Assembly: GCA_046297395.1 (NCBI GenBank) | Contig: JBKCNM010000039.1 | Coordinates: 1 to 26,253 of the forward strand | Length of the DNA: 26,253 bases | Direction of reading: 5' to 3' | Origin: JBEICQ01 sp046297395 | Lineage (GTDB): Bacteria > Bacteroidota > Bacteroidia > UBA4408 | Shown here: one piece after another, positions 1-7,333 of the stretch | Layout: each line of letters starts with the position of its first letter | Numbering within the stretch: position 1 is the stretch's first letter | The notes under the pieces: model-generated | Told to the model about the DNA's origin: nothing | The model's database searches: none | What the model saw: the letters and a program-made list of their open reading frames with translations, nothing else | Made by a program: the position numbers and the translations under genes

Positions 1-251
1 ACAAAGCCGCTCCTAAAAAACCCCCTGCCACAAAAACAACCCCCAAGAAAAAAGCCGCTCCGAAAAAAGCTGCTGCCAAGAACACAGCCAAGAAAGCTGC
101 TCCGAAAAAAGCTGCTGCAAAGAAGGCTGCCCCTAAGAAAGCTGCTGCTAAGAAAGCTGCCCCTAAGCGTAAAGCCAAAGGCCGCAAAGCAAACTCCAAA
201 GCCGAAAATGGCTCTGGTGACTCTATGGGTCTTGACATGGGTGGAATGTAA
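1..251 (+). CDS. Lys/Ala/Pro-rich histone H1-like C-terminal tail (5' truncated)
   Basis: The reading frame is open from the window edge (first full codon at base 3) to TAA at 249-251, so only the last 82 residues are visible. They are almost entirely Lys, Ala and Pro, with repeats of the type KKAAPKKAAA, then a short tail ending in SMGLDMGGM. Such tails are disordered, highly basic and typically bind nucleic acid. They occur in bacterial histone H1/Hc1-like proteins and as C-terminal extensions of other DNA-binding proteins, such as HU or topoisomerase relatives. The globular part, if any, lies upstream of the window, so the identity of the whole protein cannot be decided. The gene is followed 25 bases later by a strong intrinsic terminator, which supports this being its true 3' end. 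Confidence 0.75.
   Translation, partial: KAAPKKPPATKTTPKKKAAPKKAAAKNTAKKAAPKKAAAKKAAPKKAAAKKAAPKRKAKGRKANSKAENGSGDSMGLDMGGM
48..167 (+). repeat. In-frame ~30-bp tandem repeat coding for KKAAPKKAAA
   Basis: Units lie at 48-77, 90-119 and 120-149, with a partial unit at 150-167. A 12-base KNTA spacer (78-89) interrupts the first two. Each full unit encodes the decapeptide KKAAPKKAAA. Third codon positions vary (AAA/AAG, GCT/GCC/GCA, CCG/CCT), so the repeat is conserved better in protein than in DNA. It belongs to the truncated basic-tail gene. Confidence 0.8.
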
Positions 252-276
252 TTTGCACCAAGATTACCTTGAAAAG

Positions 277-303
277 TCCCTCCGTTTGGAGGGATTTTTT
301 TTT
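277..303 (+). terminator. Intrinsic terminator of the basic-tail gene
   Basis: A perfect 7-bp stem (TCCCTCC at 277-283 with GGAGGGA at 288-294) encloses a GTTT loop and is followed at once by nine T residues (295-303). It lies 25 bases after the TAA of the Lys/Ala-rich gene. The loop and first stem base also form the probable -33 box (TTTG, 285-288) of the next gene. Confidence 0.85.
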
Positions 304-316
304 GCCTGTACTTTTG
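285..316 (+). promoter_or_regulatory. Bacteroidota-type promoter for the DUF3108 gene
   Basis: TTTG at 285-288 and TACTTTTG at 309-316 are separated by 20 bases. This matches the Bacteroidota housekeeping consensus of a -33 TTTG and a -7 TAnnTTTG with about 19-21 bp between them. It is the best-matching promoter in the window. The start ATG at 323 begins only 6 bases after the -7 box, so the transcript would begin at or next to the start codon. The -33 box sits in the loop of the upstream terminator. Confidence 0.65.
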
Positions 317-322
317 TCTTCA

Positions 323-1129
323 ATGATTCCGGTTCTTCTCCTTCACCTGTTATGGATGTTCTCCGAAACCGGAAAGATGCCCTGCAGGCAAAATGAAATT
401 GCTTTCTCCACCAAAGAAGACCTCCATTACCATATCTATTATAACCTCGGGCCAATATGGGTAAATGCCGGTGAGGTACATTTTACAAGCTCCTCAATCA
501 ACTACCATTCGCTGCGCTGCTACAGATTTCGGGGAGTGGGCAGAACCTATTCCGGCTATGACTGGATCTTTAAAGTACGCGATAAATTTGAGAGCATTGT
601 TGATTCCGGCTCTTTCCGTCCACTCAAATACCTTCGTGATACACATGAAGGCGCCAACTCTACTTACAATGATAATTACTTCAACAACCTGAAAAATATT
701 GCCTATACCTTTCTCAAAAGAAAAGATGGCATCATGCACCGAGATACAGTGCCCATCACGCCTTGTACATACGATGTGCTTACCATGATCTACTATGCCC
801 GAAACATCGATTACTCCTCACTCAAGCCGGGAACAGATATTCCTGTGAGCATTTTTTTGGATGCCAAAAGTTATGACAAGCAAAGCATTCGATACCTTGG
901 TAAAGAAAACCTGAAAACCGAATTTGGTACTTTTCGATGCATCAAATTCCAACCGAAACTGATTGCCGGTACCATCTTTAAAGAAGGCGACAGCATGATT
1001 GTTTGGGTCACCGACGATAAAAATAAAATTCCCTTGCTGGTAGAAACGCCCATCCTCGTGGGCTCCATCAAGGCACGCATCAAAAGCATAGAAAATCCTC
1101 TTTATCCATTGAAACCCCTTCCCCAATAA
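323..1129 (+). CDS. DUF3108 domain-containing exported protein
   Basis: This 268-residue protein begins with a hydrophobic N-terminal segment (about residues 1-15), probably a signal peptide, followed by a DUF3108 domain over most of its length. Recognisable family stretches include LHYHIYYNLGPIWVNAGEV near the start, then GRTYSGYDWIFKVRD, and near the C-terminus FKEGDSMIVWVTDDKNKIPL and ETPILVGSIKARI. The family is predicted to be a periplasmic or outer-membrane-facing beta-rich protein of unknown function, common in Bacteroidota. The frame is open back to a TTG at 269, but that start lies inside the upstream terminator, and the promoter -7 box ends at 316. I therefore choose ATG 323. Its TAA overlaps the next gene's ATG by one base (TAATG), implying co-translation. 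Confidence 0.85.
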   Translation: MIPVLLLHLLWMFSETGKMPCRQNEIAFSTKEDLHYHIYYNLGPIWVNAGEVHFTSSSINYHSLRCYRFRGVGRTYSGYDWIFKVRDKFESIVDSGSFRPLKYLRDTHEGANSTYNDNYFNNLKNIAYTFLKRKDGIMHRDTVPITPCTYDVLTMIYYARNIDYSSLKPGTDIPVSIFLDAKSYDKQSIRYLGKENLKTEFGTFRCIKFQPKLIAGTIFKEGDSMIVWVTDDKNKIPLLVETPILVGSIKARIKSIENPLYPLKPLPQ

Positions 1130-1356
1130 TGCGCGTATTTACCTTTGAAATCAAGGATCCGTTTATCACACTGATTCGATTGCTGAAAGCTTCCGGTATT
1201 GCCGAAAATGGTTCCACAGCCAAGGAACTGGTCAGCCGGAGAATGGTGCTTTCCGGAGGAATAACCATCAGCGAATACCGCAAGAAAATTTATCCGGGTA
1301 CTGTGGTTGAAATACCCTCTCTTGAAGTTAAAATACATGTGATGCCGCTTCCCTGA
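1129..1356 (+). CDS. Small S4-domain RNA-binding protein (YbcJ-like)
   Basis: At 75 residues this is little more than one S4 RNA-binding fold. The layout resembles the YbcJ family: an N-terminal TFEIKDPFITLIRLLKASG helix, then IAENGSTAKELVSRRMVLSGG, where the helix-turn carries the RNA-contacting basic residues, and a closing YRKKIYPGTVVEI strand. Members are thought to bind structured RNA, perhaps ribosomal, but the exact role is not established. The gene starts on the stop codon of the DUF3108 gene, so it is almost certainly in that operon. Its last 29 bases overlap the 3' end of the convergent ribD gene. Confidence 0.75.
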   Translation: MRVFTFEIKDPFITLIRLLKASGIAENGSTAKELVSRRMVLSGGITISEYRKKIYPGTVVEIPSLEVKIHVMPLP

Positions 1357-2395
1357 GCGGCTTAAGAAAAAACCATTTGCCATCGGCAGTGGTTTCCTGA
1401 TGAAAATGCACACCATGTATCTCCGGTGCTGCCGTCCCGTCCTGTAAAAAAAGATTTTCGCGAATGCCAATGCGGGCTTCATCCCATAATCCTGCATCCA
1501 CAAACTGCCGGATGGTTTTACTTCCTCCTTCTACCATCACAGAAAGGATGTTGTTCCGGTACAAATGTTCCATCAGCATGGGCAATACCTTTTCTGATGA
1601 TGTTAATAATTGCGCTCCCTTTGCACCGATTCCATCGCGCCACTTTTCGCTGACAAGCAAAAAGGGTGATGCACTGTTTGAAAAAAATGAATGATCGGAG
1701 GGTATTCTCCCGTTAGGATCGATGGCTATTCTCAGTGGTTGATGTCCGCTCCATGCACGCACGGTAAGCTGAGGATTGTCGTTAAGAATGGTATGACAAC
1801 CTACAAGAATGCCCATCTCTTCGCTTCTCCATTTGTGCACCAATACCCTCGACTCCTCACCGGTAATTGCAAGTGTTTGTCCATTGGAGCCGGAGATGAT
1901 TCCGTTTTCAGATTGTGCCCACTTTAAGATGATATAGGGTCTTTTCTGTTTGTGAAAACAAATAAACCTGCGGTTTAAAAAAGCGGCTTCTTCTTCCATC
2001 ACTCCTTCGGTAACTTCTATCCCTGCAGAACGCAAAAAAGCGATGCCTTTTCCACTCACAAGCGGATGAGGATCACGCTGCGCCACCACAACTTTACTTA
2101 TTCCCGATGCCAGCAAAGCCTCTGTACACGGCGGTGTTTTTCCTGTGTGATTGCAGGGCTCCAGTGAAACATACATCGTTGCATCTTTCAATAAGTGTTT
2201 TTCTTTTACATCCTCCAACGCATGTATTTCTGCATGTGCCTTTCCGTAGGCAGCATGAAAACCCTCACCAATGATGTTGCTTTCATGCACAATGATGCAT
2301 CCTACCATTGGATTGCTCAAGGTCTTGCCCAATCCATTGGCAGCCAGCTCAAGGCATCTTTTCATCAGGAGTTGATGTTCATTGGCAGCGTGCAT
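1328..2395 (-). CDS. ribD: Bifunctional riboflavin biosynthesis deaminase/reductase RibD
   Basis: RibD deaminates the pyrimidine product of GTP cyclohydrolase II and then reduces its ribosyl side chain with NADPH, two consecutive steps to riboflavin. The 355-residue protein has the expected order. The N-terminal zinc deaminase shows HAE (residues 54-56) and PCNHTGKTPPC (Cys81, Cys90). The C-terminal RibD/DHFR-like reductase starts near RPYIILKWAQSENGII and includes a late MVEGGSKTI stretch. The start is ATG 2395 (MHAANE); a longer TTG-initiated form from 2437 would add only atypical residues. It stands alone on the minus strand, not in a rib operon, and converges on the S4 gene with a 29-bp overlap. 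A variant box TAAATTG (2419-2413, minus strand) may be part of its promoter. I saw no FMN riboswitch upstream. Confidence 0.93.
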   Translation of the reverse strand: MHAANEHQLLMKRCLELAANGLGKTLSNPMVGCIIVHESNIIGEGFHAAYGKAHAEIHALEDVKEKHLLKDATMYVSLEPCNHTGKTPPCTEALLASGISKVVVAQRDPHPLVSGKGIAFLRSAGIEVTEGVMEEEAAFLNRRFICFHKQKRPYIILKWAQSENGIISGSNGQTLAITGEESRVLVHKWRSEEMGILVGCHTILNDNPQLTVRAWSGHQPLRIAIDPNGRIPSDHSFFSNSASPFLLVSEKWRDGIGAKGAQLLTSSEKVLPMLMEHLYRNNILSVMVEGGSKTIRQFVDAGLWDEARIGIRENLFLQDGTAAPEIHGVHFHQETTADGKWFFLKPLREAASHVF

Positions 2396-2398
2396 GTC

Positions 2399-2429
2399 TT
2401 GTTTACTAAGCCGCAATTTATTTATTTTG
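2399..2429 (+). promoter_or_regulatory. Candidate promoter for the 2TM gene
   Basis: TTG at 2399-2401 and TATTTTG at 2423-2429 are 21 bases apart, upstream of ATG 2449. The second element is one T short of the full TAnnTTTG box, so this is a weaker match. It lies in the short divergent region between ribD and the 2TM gene. Confidence 0.35.
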
Positions 2430-2448
2430 ATTATCAAAACACCTAAAC

Positions 2449-2727
2449 ATGGAAATTATCAATCCTCCCTCCAACGATGAATACCTTTGGAAAAAAGCGA
2501 AAAAAAGGGTCTCGTTTAAAAAGAATGCAACTGCCTATGTATTGGTCAATTTGTTTTTAACCGGTATCTGGTTTTTCAGCGATGACGAAAATAAAATCTT
2601 TTGGCCCATCTGGCCTATGTTAGGATGGGGACTGGGCCTGGCTTTTCACTATTTTGACGCCTATGTGAATGACGAGCGTAACAATGTAGAGAAGGAATTC
2701 CGCAAACTAAAGGAAGAGCAGCGCTGA
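2449..2727 (+). CDS. 2TM domain-containing small membrane protein
   Basis: This 92-residue protein fits the 2TM domain family common in Bacteroidota: a basic N-terminal amphipathic segment (YLWKKAKKRVSFKKN), two closely spaced hydrophobic helices (about residues 28-45 and 50-65) and a charged C-terminal helix (NDERNNVEKEFRKLKEEQR). The second helix contains WPIWPMLGWGLGLAFHYFDAY, which is characteristic. In other proteins this domain is attached to LytTR regulators or histidine kinases; alone its role is unknown. It is transcribed divergently from ribD with 53 bp between start codons and is followed by the tRNA gene. Confidence 0.8.
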   Translation: MEIINPPSNDEYLWKKAKKRVSFKKNATAYVLVNLFLTGIWFFSDDENKIFWPIWPMLGWGLGLAFHYFDAYVNDERNNVEKEFRKLKEEQR

Positions 2728-2839
2728 GCACCTTCTTTCATGCATGCCCCGGTATCCTTGCATCCCACGAGAGGCTTTGTTGACACAATATTTCATCAAA
2801 ATAAAAAAATGATGTAATATTGCCGCCGCAATGCCAAAA

Positions 2840-2914
<75 letters not shown>

Positions 2915-2916
2915 CC

Positions 2917-2949
2917 AAAAAGCCTCCGCACATGTGCAGAGGCTTTTTT
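2917..2949 (+). terminator. Intrinsic terminator after tRNA-Ala
   Basis: The stem GCCTC (2922-2926) pairs with GAGGC (2939-2943); inside it GCA/TGC closes a CATG loop. Flanking A (2917-2921) and T (2944-2949) runs make the structure usable in either direction. It begins only 3 bases past the tRNA. Confidence 0.85.
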
Positions 2950-3013
2950 CTTTTCACACCTTATTTTGTTTAGTGGCAATTACAGGAAGAAAAAAGTACT
3001 TTTTTAAGTACAT

Positions 3014-3042
3014 CCTCAGTCCAACCGAGGCCTTATTTTTTT
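3014..3042 (+). terminator. Second terminator-like hairpin upstream of the aminotransferase gene
   Basis: CCTC (3014-3017) pairs with GAGG (3027-3030), with an inner GT/AC pair around a CCA loop and one A/C mismatch. Seven T residues follow at 3036-3042. It lies 65 bases beyond the tRNA terminator with no gene between, so it is either a backup terminator or the end of a short unannotated RNA. Confidence 0.5.
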
Positions 3043-3133
3043 GATGGATGGATGCATGGTTTTACCAATGAAAAAGCCTTGTCACAGGGTTCCTTGCAAG
3101 ATTGTTTGGCCATGCTTTAAAGGGTAATTTTCC

Positions 3134-3141
3134 TACCTTTG
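3134..3141 (+). promoter_or_regulatory. Candidate -7 box for the aminotransferase-hldA-menG-porT run
   Basis: TACCTTTG is an exact match to TAnnTTTG and lies 28 bases before ATG 3170. A TTTG at 3105-3108 is 25 bases upstream, longer than the usual 19-21, so the -33 assignment is doubtful. The leader between box and start contains CCGG repeats (3149-3152, 3161-3164) that could form a small hairpin next to the start codon. Confidence 0.5.
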
Positions 3142-3169
3142 ACGCTCCCCGGTCCAAAGGCCGGAAAGC

Positions 3170-4384
3170 ATGAATCAGCATACAGCACAACGGAATCAGC
3201 CTGCACAGAGACTTCAGGCACTGAATGAATCACAAACCCTGGCCATGGCCAGAAGAAGCCGTGAAATGAAAGCGGCAGGGATCGATGTCATCAACCTCAG
3301 CATCGGCGAGCCCGATTTTGATACGCCCGATTTTGTGAAAGACGCCGGCATCTGCGCCATTCAACAAAACAAGACCCATTATCCTCCGGTTCCCGGCATT
3401 CCGGAGTTGAGAGCGGCCATTGCCGAAAAATTCAAAAGAGATAATCACATCACCTGCACACCGGACATGGTGGTGGTTTCTACCGGAGCCAAACAATCCA
3501 TCGCCAATGTGGTGCTTAGCACCATTAATCCGGGTGATGAGGTAATTATTCCAACGCCTTATTGGGTGAGCTATCTGGAACTCGTGAAAATGGCAGGCGG
3601 CATTCCTGTTTTTATCAAATCCGGTGTGCACAACAATTACAAAATCACTGCGGATGACCTCAAGGCAGCACTCACTGAAAAAACCCGCATGCTTATTTTC
3701 AGTTCTCCCTGCAATCCAAGCGGATCAGTTTACAGTGAAACAGAAATCAGGTCATTGGCCTCAGTGCTTCAATCACATCCTGATGTGTTGGTGGTATCTG
3801 ATGAAATTTATGAATACATCAACTATACCGGAAATCATTTCAGCATGGGGGCTATTCCGGAAGTGGCTGCACAGGTAATCACCGTGAATGGTGTTTCAAA
3901 AGGTTTTGCCATGACAGGCTGGCGCATTGGATACATTTGCGCAGCTCCTTGGATTGCAAAAGCCTGCGAAAAGATGCAGGGACAGTTTACTTCAGGCACA
4001 TCAACCATCTCTCAATATGCTGCACTGGCTGCAGTGGAAGCCGGAAAAGGACCGGTCATGCCTATGCGTGAAGAGTTTTTTAAACGCCGTGAGTTGGTGC
4101 TGCAACTGATTAATGACATTCCGGGTTTGCATTGCAACATACCCGACGGCGCTTTTTATGTGTTTCCGGATGTGCGTTCGTTTTTTGGAAAATCCTGCGA
4201 TGGCATGCACATCAGCAATGCAGCAGACCTATGCAATTTCCTGCTCGAAAAAGGGCATGTGGCACTGGTTTCAGGAGATGCTTTCGGAGATGATAACTGT
4301 CTTCGCTTCTCCTATGCATGTGCTGAAAAAGACATCCGTGAAGCCATTCGCAGAATGAAGGAATCTCTCAGTATGCTGCGATGA
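3170..4384 (+). CDS. PLP-dependent class I aminotransferase (aspartate aminotransferase type)
   Basis: The 404-residue protein belongs to the aspartate aminotransferase fold-type I family, which transfers an amino group between aspartate or a similar amino acid and 2-oxoglutarate using pyridoxal phosphate. Visible landmarks are INLSIGEPDFDTP (substrate-side loop), HYPPVPGIPELRAAIA, VVSTGAKQSI, the SSPCNPSGSVYSE loop with the ring-stacking Asn, VVSDEIYEYI, and the Schiff-base lysine in VSKGFAMTGWRIGY (Lys244). The C-terminus carries GDAFGDDNCLRFSYA with the carboxylate-binding Arg. Length and motifs fit the subgroup-Ib AspC proteins found in Bacteroidota. Substrate range (aspartate or prephenate) cannot be read from the sequence. 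It starts a run of four overlapping genes; its TGA overlaps the next ATG (ATGA). Confidence 0.92.
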   Translation: MNQHTAQRNQPAQRLQALNESQTLAMARRSREMKAAGIDVINLSIGEPDFDTPDFVKDAGICAIQQNKTHYPPVPGIPELRAAIAEKFKRDNHITCTPDMVVVSTGAKQSIANVVLSTINPGDEVIIPTPYWVSYLELVKMAGGIPVFIKSGVHNNYKITADDLKAALTEKTRMLIFSSPCNPSGSVYSETEIRSLASVLQSHPDVLVVSDEIYEYINYTGNHFSMGAIPEVAAQVITVNGVSKGFAMTGWRIGYICAAPWIAKACEKMQGQFTSGTSTISQYAALAAVEAGKGPVMPMREEFFKRRELVLQLINDIPGLHCNIPDGAFYVFPDVRSFFGKSCDGMHISNAADLCNFLLEKGHVALVSGDAFGDDNCLRFSYACAEKDIREAIRRMKESLSMLR

Positions 4385-5385
4385 AAATTCCTGCACTGGC
4401 AAAATCTTTCAAAAACAAACGCATCTTGGTGCTTGGTGATGTCATGCTGGATGCCTACCTGATGGGACATTCCACAAGGATGTCGCCCGAGGCACCCGTG
4501 CCGGTTTTGCTGGAAAACGAAACCATTTACAAACCTGGAGGCGCTGCCAATGTTGCCATCAACCTGGTTCACCTCGGTGCCAAGCCCATACTCGTATCAC
4601 TCACAGGAAAAGACGCTGCCGGAAAAACATTGCGTGGATTGTTGCGCAAGCAAAAGATTGATACCAAATACCTGTTGGTTTCCAAAAGTCGCAAAACCAC
4701 TCTCAAAACCCGTGTCATGCAAGGCAGGCAGCAAATGCTCAGGGTAGACAGGGAGGATACAAACACACTTACCAAAGCAGAATCAGACATGCTATGCAAA
4801 CAATTGCTGGACTTGTTTGACAAAGCTGCACCCGATGCCATCATCATCGAAGATTATAACAAAGGGGTACTCAGCACAGAAGTGATTGCATGTGTATTAA
4901 AAAATGCTGCGAAAAGAAAAATTCCGGTGGCTGTAGACCCTAAGCAGAAACATTTTTTTGATTTTAGGGCAGTTCAGTTATTTAAGCCCAACCTAAGAGA
5001 ACTCACAGAAGGGATGGGCATAGCTCTCAAGACTCCACCCACACTCAAGCAACTTGATTTTTTGGCCTCACAATTTTTTACCAAAACAGGCGTAAAGAAC
5101 CTGATGGTAACTTTGTCTGAACATGGTGTGTACATCAACAACAGAAAAGAGTCGGCGATTTTTCCTGCCGAGAGCATCGACATTGCTGATGTTTCCGGGG
5201 CAGGAGATACAGTAATCAGTGTAGTTACCCTGGCCATGCTTGCCGGATTTACTCCTGCACAGTGGGCCATCCTTGCCAACCTCGCTGGGGCACAGGTTTG
5301 TGAACAAGCAGGCGTGGTACCTGTTAATATTGAGAAGCTAGAAAAGGCATGGAAAAAACATATTCAAACCGGGTTGAATCAGTAA
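4381..5385 (+). CDS. hldA: D-glycero-beta-D-manno-heptose-7-phosphate kinase (kinase-only HldE/RfaE type)
   Basis: This 334-residue PfkB-family kinase resembles the N-terminal half of HldE, which phosphorylates heptose 7-phosphate at C1 on the way to ADP-heptose for the LPS inner core. Family motifs are LVLGDVMLDAYLMGHSTRMS at the start, the sugar-binding GGAANVAINL (from Gly53), the core-specific RVMQGRQQMLRVDRED, EDYNKGVLS, and the PfkB signature DVSGAGDT with catalytic Asp276. It stops where the kinase domain ends; the nucleotidyltransferase half of HldE is absent, so a separate HldC-type enzyme would be needed elsewhere. It overlaps the aminotransferase gene by 4 bp and menG by 37 bp. A related PfkB sugar kinase is the alternative but less likely. 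Confidence 0.85.
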   Translation: MKIPALAKSFKNKRILVLGDVMLDAYLMGHSTRMSPEAPVPVLLENETIYKPGGAANVAINLVHLGAKPILVSLTGKDAAGKTLRGLLRKQKIDTKYLLVSKSRKTTLKTRVMQGRQQMLRVDREDTNTLTKAESDMLCKQLLDLFDKAAPDAIIIEDYNKGVLSTEVIACVLKNAAKRKIPVAVDPKQKHFFDFRAVQLFKPNLRELTEGMGIALKTPPTLKQLDFLASQFFTKTGVKNLMVTLSEHGVYINNRKESAIFPAESIDIADVSGAGDTVISVVTLAMLAGFTPAQWAILANLAGAQVCEQAGVVPVNIEKLEKAWKKHIQTGLNQ

Positions 5386-6104
5386 ATCCTTACTCAGGTA
5401 GCGGAAGCAAGCGGGAAGAGATTGAACAAATGTTCAACAACATTTCACCCCGTTATGATTTGCTCAACTCATTGCTCTCAATTGGTATTGACAAAGTGTG
5501 GAGGAATAAACTCTCCGCCTTGGTTGATCTCAAACATCCCCGTCATATCCTTGATGTAGCCACCGGAACCGCTGAGCTGGCATTGACCCTTGCAAGAGAC
5601 ACAGAGGCAAAAATCAAAGGAGTGGATATTTCTGCCGGCATGATAGAAATTGGCAGGAAGAAAGTGTTACAGCGTAAATTACACAACCGCATTGATTTGA
5701 TTGAGGCCGATTCTCTGCAATTGCCCTTCGAAGACAGTACTTTTGATGCGGTAACAGTAGCTTTTGGCGTGCGCAATTTCGCCTCCCTCGAAAAAGGAAT
5801 TTCCGAAATGTTCAGGGTACTCAAACCCGGGCACTCGCTATTTGTGCTGGAATTTTCAAACACCAAGGGCACCTGGATCAATCCGCTTTTTACATTTTAT
5901 TTTCGGTTTATTCTCCCTGCTATCGGAAGGCTCATTTCCAAAGATAAAAGTGCATATGAATACCTGCCAAACTCAGTAGCAGCTTTCCCTGCCGGAAAAG
6001 AATTTTGTGAGTTATTGCTTTCTTGCGGAGCATCATCGGTGAAAATGAGAAAACTCACTGCCGGAATCGTCACCATTTACACTGCCGAAAAAAAATCTGT
6101 TTAG
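5349..6104 (+). CDS. menG: Demethylmenaquinone methyltransferase (MenG/UbiE)
   Basis: MenG carries out the last step of menaquinone synthesis, C-methylating demethylmenaquinone with S-adenosylmethionine at the membrane. The 251-residue protein has the family hallmark near the N-terminus (MFNNISPRYDLLNSLLSIG), the SAM-binding motif ILDVATGTAELAL, the acidic motif GVDISAGMIEIG, and the UbiE signatures VAFGVRNFASLEKGISEM and VLKPGHSLFVLEFS. ATG 5349 lies 37 bp inside hldA; residues from about VNPYSGSGSK onward align with usual MenG starts, so the first few residues could be extra. It ends 3 bp before porT. The menG-porT neighbourhood recurs in Bacteroidota. Confidence 0.93.
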   Translation: MEKTYSNRVESVNPYSGSGSKREEIEQMFNNISPRYDLLNSLLSIGIDKVWRNKLSALVDLKHPRHILDVATGTAELALTLARDTEAKIKGVDISAGMIEIGRKKVLQRKLHNRIDLIEADSLQLPFEDSTFDAVTVAFGVRNFASLEKGISEMFRVLKPGHSLFVLEFSNTKGTWINPLFTFYFRFILPAIGRLISKDKSAYEYLPNSVAAFPAGKEFCELLLSCGASSVKMRKLTAGIVTIYTAEKKSV

Positions 6105-6107
6105 CAC

Positions 6108-6824
6108 ATGCGGGTTCAATTGTTTTTGCTGTTTTTGCTTCCTCTTTTCTGTTGCATGCCAATGGAGCTGCTTGCCCAAAAAGAGCGAATTAAAAACCTT
6201 GAACAGTTCGACAGAAAATGGATTCATTTTGGCTTTTCCCTGAGCATCAACAGAGGGAATTTTATCATGAGGCCCAATGACCAATACCTCAACGACAGCC
6301 TTTATGGTATTACCCTTCAGCACCAGCCCGGTTTTAGTTTAGGCATCGTGTCTGACCTTAAGATTTTTGAAAATTTCAACCTCAGATTTATTCCGGCGCT
6401 CACCTTCGCCACCCGTCAGTTGAATTTTACTTTTGCCAACCGCAGGGGTACCCAGTATGACATTGCCAAAACAATCGAATCTACTTTTCTTGAGTTTCCC
6501 CTTCTCCTCAAGTTTAAATCACAGCGTGTAAACAACTACCGTATGTATGTAGTGGGAGGAATGAAATACGCCCTCGACATGTCATCCAACAAGGATGTGG
6601 CCAATCCGTCGCCGGACAAGGTGGTGATGAAAATAGTAAAAAGTGATTTTCTTTATGAAGCAGGTTTTGGAATGGACTTTTACCTGAACTACTTCAAGCT
6701 ATCGCCAGAGATCAAATATGCCTTTGGATTGAGAAATATGCTGGTGAATGACAACACCATTTTCTCCAATAGCATTGAGAGCCTGCGTTCACGCATGATC
6801 TACCTGTCACTTACTTTTGAATAG
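6108..6824 (+). CDS. porT: PorT family type IX secretion system protein (PorT/SprT)
   Basis: The 238-residue protein has a signal peptide (MRVQLFLLFLLPLFCCMP, with cleavage near LLAQ), followed by alternating beta-strands of a small outer-membrane barrel. Family-like stretches include KWIHFGFSLSINRGNF, FSLGIVSDLKIFENFNLRF and KLSPEIKYAFGLRNML. PorT (SprT in gliding species) is required for the T9SS, which exports and anchors C-terminal-domain proteins. The identification rests on length, signal peptide, barrel pattern and position directly after menG, a known Bacteroidota arrangement. A generic outer-membrane beta-barrel is the alternative. Two probable T9SS cargos lie later in the window. 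The last 18 bp overlap convergent ribH. Confidence 0.85.
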   Translation: MRVQLFLLFLLPLFCCMPMELLAQKERIKNLEQFDRKWIHFGFSLSINRGNFIMRPNDQYLNDSLYGITLQHQPGFSLGIVSDLKIFENFNLRFIPALTFATRQLNFTFANRRGTQYDIAKTIESTFLEFPLLLKFKSQRVNNYRMYVVGGMKYALDMSSNKDVANPSPDKVVMKIVKSDFLYEAGFGMDFYLNYFKLSPEIKYAFGLRNMLVNDNTIFSNSIESLRSRMIYLSLTFE

Positions 6825-7322
6825 TTCTCCCTTACGAAGTTTGTGCATGGTATGTAGCATGTCCATTACTGTGTAAGCCGCTTCTGTTCCCTTGTTGCCG
6901 TGTTTTCCTCCGCAGCGGTCCATTGCCTGTTGCAGATTCTCGGTGGTTAATACCCCAAAAGCTACAGGCTTGGCATATTTAATCATTACTTCCATGATGC
7001 CGTTTGTAACCCCCTGACAGATAAAATCAAAATGCCTCGTTTCGCCTTGTATCACGCAACCGATACAAATCACTGCATCGCAGGAAGCCTCCTCGAAACA
7101 GGCTTGTGCACCTGCAGGCAACTCATAGGTGCCCGGTACAGGAACATGCAAAATCTGCTCCTGAGACAAACCGCAGGCCGACAGATATTCGTCTGCTGCC
7201 GAACTCATGGCAAGTGTTACCTGTTCATTCCAGCGGGCATACACGATGGCAATGCGCAGGTGTTTGGCTTCCGGAAAGGTAAGCAGCGGAACGCCTGATA
7301 AATTTTGATGGGCAGATGACAT
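6807..7322 (-). CDS. ribH: 6,7-dimethyl-8-ribityllumazine synthase RibH
   Basis: RibH condenses the ribityl-aminouracil with 3,4-dihydroxy-2-butanone 4-phosphate to form lumazine, the penultimate step in riboflavin synthesis. The 171-residue protein shows IAIVYARWNEQV, PVPGTYELPAGAQ (substrate loop), GCVIQGETRHFDFI with the catalytic His, CQGVTNGIMEV, PVAFGVLTTENLQQA and GNKGTEAA, all in order. The start is ATG 7322; a TTG at 7331 would add three residues. It is the third gene of a minus-strand run behind the CPBP protease and PagL-like gene (11-bp gap), not next to other rib genes. Its 3' end overlaps porT by 18 bp. Confidence 0.94.
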   Translation of the reverse strand: MSSAHQNLSGVPLLTFPEAKHLRIAIVYARWNEQVTLAMSSAADEYLSACGLSQEQILHVPVPGTYELPAGAQACFEEASCDAVICIGCVIQGETRHFDFICQGVTNGIMEVMIKYAKPVAFGVLTTENLQQAMDRCGGKHGNKGTEAAYTVMDMLHTMHKLRKGELFKSK

Positions 7323-7333
7323 GGGGTACAATG

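Noticed and set aside
48..167. CRISPR array or non-coding satellite
   Set aside because: The repeats are in frame, code for a Lys/Ala/Pro tail, and have no unique spacers of constant length.
269..322. N-terminal extension of the DUF3108 protein from TTG 269
   Set aside because: It reads through the intrinsic terminator and the promoter, and the -7 box ends only 6 bases before ATG 323.
2396..2448. FMN riboswitch upstream of ribD
   Set aside because: The 53-base spacer is too short and lacks the conserved RFN elements. None is visible upstream of ribH either.
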